Origin: an uncultured Anaerococcus sp. | GTDB taxonomy: Bacteria; Bacillota; Clostridia; Tissierellales; Peptoniphilaceae | Assembly: GCA_900550345.1 (NCBI GenBank) | Contig: URRX01000039.1 | Location: forward strand, 1-10,534 | Direction of reading: 5' to 3' | DNA: 10,534 nt | Part shown: in pieces, positions 5,196-10,534 of the stretch | Layout: the number at the start of each line of letters is the position of its first letter | Numbering within the stretch: the stretch's first letter is position 1 | The notes under the pieces: generated by a model | What the model was told of the DNA's origin: nothing | The model's database searches: none | Seen by the model: only the letters and a program-made list of their open reading frames with translations | Position numbers and translations under genes: made by a program

Positions 5196-7608
5196 ATCCC
5201 AAAACCTCGGATTTTTCTTTTGTTTTTTCTTTTTTATTGGCAAAATTTATTTTTCCTTCTTTTACTGTAAGATTTATTACCATATCTTTTGATAATTTTC
5301 CTTCCAATATTTCTTCTGCCAATTGGTTGTCGATTTTATTTGTGATGTGGCGTTCAAGTGGTCTTGCCCCGTATTCTTTTGAAAATCCGCCTTCTGATAG
5401 TAAATCTACTACTCTCTTGTTATAATTTATTTCTATTCCAAGATTTTTAAGTCTTTGTTTTGTTTCTTCGAGTAAAATTTTTGTAATTTCCTTGATTGCA
5501 TCTTTATTAAGGGAATTAAACATAATTATATCGTCAAGTCTATTTAAAAATTCTGGAGCAAAGGCGTTTTTTATGGCCTTATTTATAATTTCCTTATTTG
5601 AATCTTCAATTTCTTGATCTACATCACCTGTTCCAAAACCAATTTTTGGATTTTGATTTAAAGATGATACTCCAACGTTACTGGTCATGATTATAATTGT
5701 ATTTTTAAAATCTACAGTTCTTCCTTGACCATCTGTCAAACGACCATCGTCTAAAATTTGTAAAAGTAAATTGAAAATGTCTGGATGAGCTTTTTCAATT
5801 TCATCAAACAAAATTACAGAATAAGGATGTTTTCTTACAGCTTCTGTAAGTTGACCACCTTCTTCGTAACCAACATATCCTGGAGGAGATCCAACAAGTC
5901 TTGACACAGCAAATTTTTCCATGTATTCACTCATGTCCATCCTGATTAGATTGTCCATATCTCCAAATAAATTTTCTGCCAAAGATTTGGCAAGATATGT
6001 TTTACCAACTCCTGTTGGTCCTACAAAAATAAATGAGCCTATTGGTTTATTTGGATCTTTGAGTCCTACTCTTGATCTTTTTATTGCGTGAGAAATAGAA
6101 TCTATTGCTTTATCTTGACCTATAACTTCTTTTTTAAGATCAATATCTAGATCCATATATTTTTGTTTTTCATCTTCTGTTAATTTTGTAATTGGAACTT
6201 TTGACCAATCTGAAACTATTTTTGCTATTTGGTCAAATCCAATTTTTAAATTGACTTTATTTTCTTTCTTTTCCTTTTCAAATTTTTCTCTCGCTTGGTT
6301 AATTTGATCTCTAAGACTTGCAGCTTTTTCAAAATTTTGCTCATTTATTGCTTGAGCTTTTTCTTCTATAAGTTTATCCAAAATTTCTTTGTTTGAAGTT
6401 TGATCTTTATTTTCTCTATAATTTTTGATTCTTTCTTTTGAACAAGCTTCATCTATTACATCAATTGCCTTATCTGGCAAAAATCTGTCTTGGATATATC
6501 TTTGTGATAAATCAACTGCAGCTTTTATAGCATCATCTGTAATTTCTACCTTATGATGATCTTCGTATTTATCCTTTAATCCTTCAATTATTTTTATTGT
6601 GTCATCTTTATTTGGTTCTTCTACATGAACTGGTTGCATTCTTCTTGTCAAAGCTTGGTCTTTTTCTACGTGTTTTCTATATTCATCAATTGTTGTTGCT
6701 CCAATAATTTGAATATCTCCCTTGGCAAGAATTGGTTTTAAAATATTTGCTGCGTCCATAGATCCTTCGCTTGCACCAGCTCCCAAAACCATATGAAATT
6801 CATCAATAAATAAAATCACATCTTCTCTTTGTTCAAGTTCTTCAAATAATTTTTTGAGTCTTTCTTCAAAATCTCCACGGTATTTTGTTCCTGCAATCAT
6901 ACTTGCAAGATCTAGAGAAACAATAGTTTTATCTTCCATAATTAGAGGAACTTTTTCTTCAATAATTCTTTGAGCAAGTCCTTCAATTATAGCAGTTTTA
7001 CCAACTCCAGGATCTCCAATCAAAATTGGATTATTTTTGCTTCTTCTTAGAAGAATTTGGATAACTCTTTCGATTTCTCCATCTCTTCCAATAACTGGGT
7101 CAATTTTTCCAGCCTCTGCCAATTCATTTAAATTTTTGGCAAATTTTTTAAGATTTTCACCCAAATTTTTGGATGAATTTGTAGATTTTTCATCATTTTG
7201 TAAACGAATCAAATTATCTCTGATAATTTTTTTATCAAGTCCTGATAGCATAAACATAAGATTTGTAAATGAATCATCATCATTTAAAATTGCAAGAAGA
7301 ACATCTTCTTCGCTTGCAGAGATTTTTTTTCTTTTTTGAGCAAAAAGTCTTGCCCTATCTAAAATTTGTCTTACTTTATTTGAATATTCTTTAGTTGGTC
7401 TTACTGCTGATCCCTTGCCAATATTATTTATTACAATTGATCTTAAAAGTTCGTAATTTGCTCCGGATTCTTCCAAAGCTTTTGTTGCAAGAGAACCAGT
7501 TTTCATAAGAGCCAAAAGCAAATGTTCAACTCCTATATAATCATGGCTAAGAGAATAAGATTCCCTTCGGGCCTGACCCGTTAGCCTATTTAATTTATTA
7601 TTTTCCAT
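5194..7608 (-). CDS. clpC: ATP-dependent Clp protease ATPase subunit ClpC
   Basis: This 804-aa class I Clp/Hsp100 unfoldase (B. subtilis ClpC is 810 aa) feeds proteins to ClpP. The Clp_N domain (about 1-145) has two repeats; Glu28 in GVEH and Glu101 in SEED align with the two glutamates that dock phosphoarginine in B. subtilis ClpC. AAA1 has Walker A GDPGVGKT (198-205) and Walker B FIDEFH (Asp269, Glu270). The middle domain carries a UVR-like coiled coil (about 414-447). AAA2 has Walker A GPTGVGKT (530-537) and Walker B LFDEIE (Asp602, Glu603). IGF at 656-658 is the ClpP-docking tripeptide. Translation is coupled to mcsB through a TAATG overlap, with GGAGG upstream. No clpP gene lies in the window. 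Confidence 0.97.
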   Translation of the reverse strand: MENNKLNRLTGQARRESYSLSHDYIGVEHLLLALMKTGSLATKALEESGANYELLRSIVINNIGKGSAVRPTKEYSNKVRQILDRARLFAQKRKKISASEEDVLLAILNDDDSFTNLMFMLSGLDKKIIRDNLIRLQNDEKSTNSSKNLGENLKKFAKNLNELAEAGKIDPVIGRDGEIERVIQILLRRSKNNPILIGDPGVGKTAIIEGLAQRIIEEKVPLIMEDKTIVSLDLASMIAGTKYRGDFEERLKKLFEELEQREDVILFIDEFHMVLGAGASEGSMDAANILKPILAKGDIQIIGATTIDEYRKHVEKDQALTRRMQPVHVEEPNKDDTIKIIEGLKDKYEDHHKVEITDDAIKAAVDLSQRYIQDRFLPDKAIDVIDEACSKERIKNYRENKDQTSNKEILDKLIEEKAQAINEQNFEKAASLRDQINQAREKFEKEKKENKVNLKIGFDQIAKIVSDWSKVPITKLTEDEKQKYMDLDIDLKKEVIGQDKAIDSISHAIKRSRVGLKDPNKPIGSFIFVGPTGVGKTYLAKSLAENLFGDMDNLIRMDMSEYMEKFAVSRLVGSPPGYVGYEEGGQLTEAVRKHPYSVILFDEIEKAHPDIFNLLLQILDDGRLTDGQGRTVDFKNTIIIMTSNVGVSSLNQNPKIGFGTGDVDQEIEDSNKEIINKAIKNAFAPEFLNRLDDIIMFNSLNKDAIKEITKILLEETKQRLKNLGIEINYNKRVVDLLSEGGFSKEYGARPLERHITNKIDNQLAEEILEGKLSKDMVINLTVKEGKINFANKKEKTKEKSEVLG

Positions 7609-8576
7609 TATCTAGCCTCCATATATGAATTAAAAAATTCATATCTTTCTTCATCTCTATTTCCCTTAAACTTATTCTTTGTAATATTGAAAATCAAATA
7701 ATCAATTTCTTGATTTGATAGTTTTGTAGAAAATCCCAAAACATTATATTTTTTCAAATCATAAAGACAATTTATCATGCTAGTTAAAGTTTTTAAATTC
7801 TTACTAAAAAGATTAGTTTCTAAAATTTTTATAGAATCCTTTATATCTTCATCATTTAAACCATTTAAAGATTGGAAATCTCTCCTAAATCTTCTTTCAT
7901 TTCTAACAATAGTATCAAGAATAATTTCAAAATTTTCTAGATATTCTCTCATATCTTTTCTATAATTTCCGAAATTTTTTAAAATATAAATATCATCGTC
8001 ATAAGATTTGAAATATTCTGGAACAAATCTTGTAATGTAAATCCCATCATGGGCGAGACTTGATTTTAATGTTAAATAAGCTTGGGTATTATCCAAAAGC
8101 CCAAACAAAAACATCTTTAATCTAATTTCAATCCCATTTCCAGAATTTCTTCCAAAACTTGTTAGGTATCCATATTGAGGAGAAAAAGCGAAATCGAATT
8201 TTTTATCCAAATTTTCCTCAATTTCCATTGCCCTATCATAGGCAAGCTTAATTTCTTCTCCAAAATTTGTAATATTTATAGAAATATGGTCGCTATCATT
8301 TATTACAATAACATGATCATTAGAAAAAATGAGTCCTATAACTGCTTCCTTATTTTTAGAGTCAGAAGAAATTATTCCTGCATTTATTAATTTATTTAAA
8401 GTAATCTCATCTAGCTCATCGATTAATATCAAATCATCCCCATAAATTTCCCTAAATCTTTCTATAATTTCTAGAGAATCTTCCTCATTCATGGTGTTGG
8501 GGAAGTTATAATTTTCAATATTTCTTTTCAAAGATAAGTTATTTTCAAGTATTATGTCCTTATAATAGTCTATCAA
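7608..8576 (-). CDS. mcsB: McsB-family protein, predicted catalytically inactive
   Basis: This 322-aa McsB homologue lies in its canonical position; catalytically competent McsB is about 340-365 aa. Fold markers remain: YNFP near residue 25, FDFAFSPQYGYLTS (about 128-140), the NERRFRR helix and the C-terminal helical region. The active-site motifs are replaced. The ATP-binding SSRIR reads ENNLS (11-15), the catalytic NEEDH reads NDSDH (93-97) with the next Arg now Ser99, the CPTNxGTG loop with the essential Cys reads FGRNSGNG (141-148), and RGIYGE reads DGIYIT (177-182). RDEER (307-311) keeps the Arg, Asp and Arg of the RDxxR phosphoarginine-sensing motif. The start is TTG, the only in-frame option after the upstream stop, overlapping the mcsA stop as TTGA with GAAGGTGAG upstream. 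The N-terminal helix of about 16 residues is missing. The frame is intact, so this looks like a maintained pseudokinase. Confidence 0.85.
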   Translation of the reverse strand: MIDYYKDIILENNLSLKRNIENYNFPNTMNEEDSLEIIERFREIYGDDLILIDELDEITLNKLINAGIISSDSKNKEAVIGLIFSNDHVIVINDSDHISINITNFGEEIKLAYDRAMEIEENLDKKFDFAFSPQYGYLTSFGRNSGNGIEIRLKMFLFGLLDNTQAYLTLKSSLAHDGIYITRFVPEYFKSYDDDIYILKNFGNYRKDMREYLENFEIILDTIVRNERRFRRDFQSLNGLNDEDIKDSIKILETNLFSKNLKTLTSMINCLYDLKKYNVLGFSTKLSNQEIDYLIFNITKNKFKGNRDEERYEFFNSYMEAR

Positions 8577-9148
8577 TTTCTCACCTTCATATTTAATTCA
8601 TCTATTTTTTCCTTAAGATCTTGAGCCTTTTCAAAATCTTCAACTTCAACTGACTTTTGCAACTCTTCTTGCAAATTTTTAATCTTTATTGCCACTTCCC
8701 TAAAATCTCTATGTTTTCTTGGGAATTTTCCATCATATTTTTTCAAATTATTTACAGCCTTCAAAACCTCACGAGAATTTTTTTTATCAAGCTCATAACA
8801 ATGAGGACAGCCAAAAATTCCTGCCCTTATATTTGCCACAGAATTTCCACATTCTGGGCAATGTTCTTCTTTTAATGATGAAAAATAATCATAAGAGAAA
8901 TTATTTTTGGAAATTTTATAATCATAATAAGAATCTATAATTTGATCAAGGCTTGGCACAAATTTTTCCACCAAACTTCTCCAATCAAAATTATTTACAT
9001 CAACTTCTTTATAATCTTCAAAACCTGTAACTTCACCTTGAGATAATTTTTGCACACAATCATTGCAAAGGTGAAAATCATGTTCTGTTCCATTTATAAT
9101 TGCCTTTACAGTAACACTTGCTTCATTGTCACATCTGTCGCATTTCAT
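8573..9148 (-). CDS. mcsA: McsA, zinc-finger activator of McsB
   Basis: This 191-aa protein has the McsA layout. The first zinc site is CxxC at Cys3/Cys6 with CxxC at Cys28/Cys31; the second is Cys97/Cys100 with Cys114/Cys117. A C-terminal UVR motif (about 152-190, with EVEDFEKAQDLKEKIDEL) resembles the UVR-like segment of ClpC. In B. subtilis McsA binds and activates McsB and tunes CtsR control, and its zinc sites also sense thiol or metal stress. All eight cysteines are kept here although the partner McsB appears inactive. The start has AAGGAG about 8 nt upstream and lies 4 nt after the ctsR stop. Confidence 0.95.
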   Translation of the reverse strand: MKCDRCDNEASVTVKAIINGTEHDFHLCNDCVQKLSQGEVTGFEDYKEVDVNNFDWRSLVEKFVPSLDQIIDSYYDYKISKNNFSYDYFSSLKEEHCPECGNSVANIRAGIFGCPHCYELDKKNSREVLKAVNNLKKYDGKFPRKHRDFREVAIKIKNLQEELQKSVEVEDFEKAQDLKEKIDELNMKVRN

Positions 9149-9152
9149 ATAA

Positions 9153-9617
9153 TCAACTCCTTATTAGAAAGCTTAATAAAATATTTTTTACTATATCATG
9201 CCTTACTAAATTTCTCTTATTTTTTTCTACATTCATAAGCGACTTATCAAGAGTTGCATAGACTGCAATTCCCAATTCTTTTTCGTCCATATATCCCTTG
9301 TTAAAAAGTTCTGTAAAAAAACTTTTCGCTCTTTCTTCAGTTAATTCTTTATCTAAATTTTTAATAATATATTTTATATAATCATCTTCATCTTCGACTA
9401 TAGTAATAATTCTTATAAAGCCATTGCCGCCTCTTTTGCTTTCAATTAAATATCCATTATATGGAGTAAATCTTGTAGAAAGAACATAATTAATTTGACT
9501 TGGAGAACACTCAAACCTTGTTGCCAAATCATTTCTACCAATTTCTACAAAACCTTCTTGAGTATTATCCAAAAGAGCCTTCAAGAATTTTTCTATATCA
9601 GACGTTAATCCTGCCAT
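9153..9617 (-). CDS. ctsR: CtsR, class III heat-shock repressor
   Basis: This 154-aa winged-helix repressor of clp genes is a dimer that binds tandem GGTCAAA heptads and releases them under heat or protein stress. The N-terminal HTH (about 23-48) contains RNDLATRFECSPSQINYVL, and the wing reads ESKRGGNGFIRI with Arg62. In B. subtilis Arg62 is the arginine phosphorylated by McsB, and the following Gly-rich turn (RGGGG) is the thermosensor; here the third Gly is Asn65. The C-terminal domain contains LTEERAKSFFTELFNKGYM and ends in conserved-looking helices. A GAGGT ribosome binding site precedes ATG 9617. It is the first gene of the operon and probably autoregulated through the CtsR box at 9635-9651. 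Confidence 0.95.
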   Translation of the reverse strand: MAGLTSDIEKFLKALLDNTQEGFVEIGRNDLATRFECSPSQINYVLSTRFTPYNGYLIESKRGGNGFIRIITIVEDEDDYIKYIIKNLDKELTEERAKSFFTELFNKGYMDEKELGIAVYATLDKSLMNVEKNKRNLVRHDIVKNILLSFLIRS

Positions 9618-9634
9618 AGATTTACCTCGATTTC

Positions 9635-9651
9635 TTTGACTTTCTCTGACC
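9635..9651 (-). promoter_or_regulatory. CtsR operator
   Basis: On the minus strand this reads GGTCAGA GAA AGTCAAA. It is the CtsR tandem heptad (RGTCAAA, 3-nt spacer, RGTCAAA) with one mismatch in the first heptad. It sits just downstream of the predicted start site of the ctsR operon and 18 nt before the ctsR start codon, an arrangement that supports autorepression. Confidence 0.88.
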
Positions 9652-9660
9652 TTTTATTTT

Positions 9661-9688
9661 ATTGTACACTAAAATAGTATAGATTCAA
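9661..9688 (-). promoter_or_regulatory. Promoter of the ctsR-mcsA-mcsB-clpC operon
   Basis: On the minus strand TTGAAT (9688-9683) is followed after 16 bp by TACAAT (9666-9661), giving a transcription start near 9654. The CtsR operator follows immediately. No CIRCE (HrcA) element or sigma-B type promoter was seen, so CtsR looks like the main regulator. Confidence 0.7.
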
Positions 9689-9706
9689 GAATAATGAGTT
9701 GCTAAA

Positions 9707-9746
9707 AATTTATAAAAAAATAAGGCTAAAAAATTAGCCTTATTTT
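9707..9746 (-). terminator. Rho-independent terminator of the metallopeptidase gene
   Basis: Bases 9734-9746 and 9717-9729 form a perfect 13-bp stem (core GGCTAA/TTAGCC) with an AAAA loop. Read on the minus strand the stem continues into a T-rich tail. The hairpin overlaps the stop codon of the upstream minus-strand gene, isolating it from the ctsR operon. Confidence 0.88.
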
Positions 9747-10431
9747 AATCATCTCTTCTATTTCCAAATAAAATCCAAAGTCTTAAAAATTGAAGGGCAG
9801 TGGAAATTGTTGCTGCAACATAAGTTAGGGCAGCAGATTTTAACATATCTTTTGCATAATCATTTTCTACACCAACAAGCATGCCAGATTCATCTAAAAC
9901 TTTTAAGGCTCTTCTTGAAGCATCAAATTCTACAGGAAGGGTAATTATTTGAAAAATTAATACAAAAGAAAATAAAAATATTCCAATAGTAATTAATTTT
10001 CCCATAGAAAGAAAAATGCCCAACAAAATCATAGGAAAGGATAATTTTGATCCAAGATTTACAGCTGGAACTATGTAGGATTTTATTTTTAAAGGAATAT
10101 AACCTTCCTTGTATTGAATAACGTGTCCACATTCGTGAGCTGCAACTGCCAAAGATGCAATTGAAGTATCAGTCATAGAAGTTTCTGATAAGGCAACTTC
10201 CTTACTTACCGGATTAAAATAATCAGACAAGGATCCTCTAACTTTTTTTATGGAAATATCATTGTAAGAATTTGTAGATAAAATATATCTTGCCGCATCA
10301 AAACCTGTAATTGATTTTTGTGTTCTTATTTTTTTATACTTATCAAACTTTCTTTGAATATTAGCTTGAGCAAGACTACTAATAAGAAGTCCTATCAAAA
10401 CTAGAAAATAAGTTCTGTCGTAGTAAAACAT
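9745..10431 (-). CDS. yugP: Membrane-bound neutral zinc metallopeptidase, YugP-like
   Basis: This 228-aa integral membrane protein has a first membrane helix at about 8-24 and further hydrophobic segments at about 118-141, 144-166 and 198-221. The zinc-protease motif AAHECGHVIQ gives ligands His99 and His103 and catalytic Glu100. LPVEFDASRRAL supplies Glu167 as the likely third ligand. Conserved context includes SLSDYFNP and the VALSE/SIASLAVAAHE run typical of the YugP family (Zn_peptidase_2). Length and layout are normal for the family. The physiological substrate is not known, but membrane protein quality control is plausible next to a clp stress operon. ATG 10431 has AAAGGAG about 7 nt upstream. 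It has its own promoter and terminator, so it is not part of the ctsR operon. Confidence 0.92.
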   Translation of the reverse strand: MFYYDRTYFLVLIGLLISSLAQANIQRKFDKYKKIRTQKSITGFDAARYILSTNSYNDISIKKVRGSLSDYFNPVSKEVALSETSMTDTSIASLAVAAHECGHVIQYKEGYIPLKIKSYIVPAVNLGSKLSFPMILLGIFLSMGKLITIGIFLFSFVLIFQIITLPVEFDASRRALKVLDESGMLVGVENDYAKDMLKSAALTYVAATISTALQFLRLWILFGNRRDD

Positions 10432-10454
10432 AAATTTCTCCTTTTATTTTTTTC

Positions 10455-10482
10455 AATATACTATTGGAATTTTTTATTTCAA
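10455..10482 (-). promoter_or_regulatory. Promoter of the YugP-like gene
   Basis: On the minus strand TTGAAA (10482-10477) is followed after 16 bp by TATATT (10460-10455). The start site would be near 10448, leaving a leader of under 20 nt that holds the ribosome binding site. The remaining bases to 10534 are AT-rich with nothing I can identify. Confidence 0.55.
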
Positions 10483-10534
10483 TAATAAAATTAATGATAA
10501 CAATTGAAAATAAATACAATAAATTTAGAAAATC

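Noticed and set aside
5101..5292. Small plus-strand ORF of 63 codons in the clpC 3' region
   Set aside because: It runs through the right arm of the foldback, the terminator and the antisense of clpC, has no ribosome binding site and encodes a Phe-rich sequence typical of a shadow frame.
7608..8576. mcsB as a decayed pseudogene
   Set aside because: The catalytic residues are gone, but the frame is open over its full length, start and stop are coupled to its neighbours, and fold motifs plus RDxxR are kept. A functional pseudokinase fits better than decay.
10490..10510. Fur-like box upstream of the YugP-like gene (ATGATAACAATTG region)
   Set aside because: There is no convincing two-sided symmetry, and AT-rich sequence gives such partial matches by chance.

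Overview
The window is AT-rich (roughly 30% GC by eye), uses AAGGAGG-type ribosome binding sites, and carries lipoproteins with Gram-positive style lipoboxes plus a ctsR-mcsA-mcsB-clpC stress operon. This points to a low-GC Gram-positive (Firmicutes), most likely an anaerobic coccus of the Tissierellia (Anaerococcus/Peptoniphilus/Finegoldia-like). The genus is an inference from overall character, not from a marker gene.

Bases 1-3760, plus strand: a zinc uptake operon. A good sigma-A promoter with two candidate operator dyads leads into a ZinT-domain lipoprotein, a ZnuA/AdcA-type zinc-binding lipoprotein with a large unrecognised insert, a ZnuC ATPase and a ZnuB permease. The operon ends at a strong hairpin terminator. 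ZinT and ZnuA would capture zinc at the outer face of the membrane, ZnuB would pass it across, and ZnuC would supply energy. In streptococcal AdcA the ZinT and ZnuA parts are fused; here they are separate proteins.

Bases 3760-5195: a gene for a membrane-anchored extracellular protein of unknown function, followed by a 300-base convergent intergenic region. This region holds a 197-bp imperfect inverted repeat flanked exactly by two identical 19-bp terminator hairpins. It looks like an inserted mobile foldback element that split one bidirectional terminator into two one-way terminators.

Bases 5194-9690, minus strand: ctsR, mcsA, mcsB and clpC, tightly packed or overlapping, behind a promoter with a near-consensus CtsR operator. 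CtsR represses the operon, McsA is the zinc-finger partner of McsB, McsB in other species is the protein-arginine kinase that tags substrates, and ClpC unfolds them for ClpP. The McsB here has lost essentially all recognisable catalytic and ATP-binding motifs of the phosphagen-kinase fold, but keeps an RDxxR signature at the phosphoarginine-sensing site. It is the most unusual protein in the window.

Bases 9717-10482, minus strand: a YugP-like membrane zinc metallopeptidase with its own promoter and terminator. No RNA genes, CRISPR arrays or complete insertion sequences were seen.
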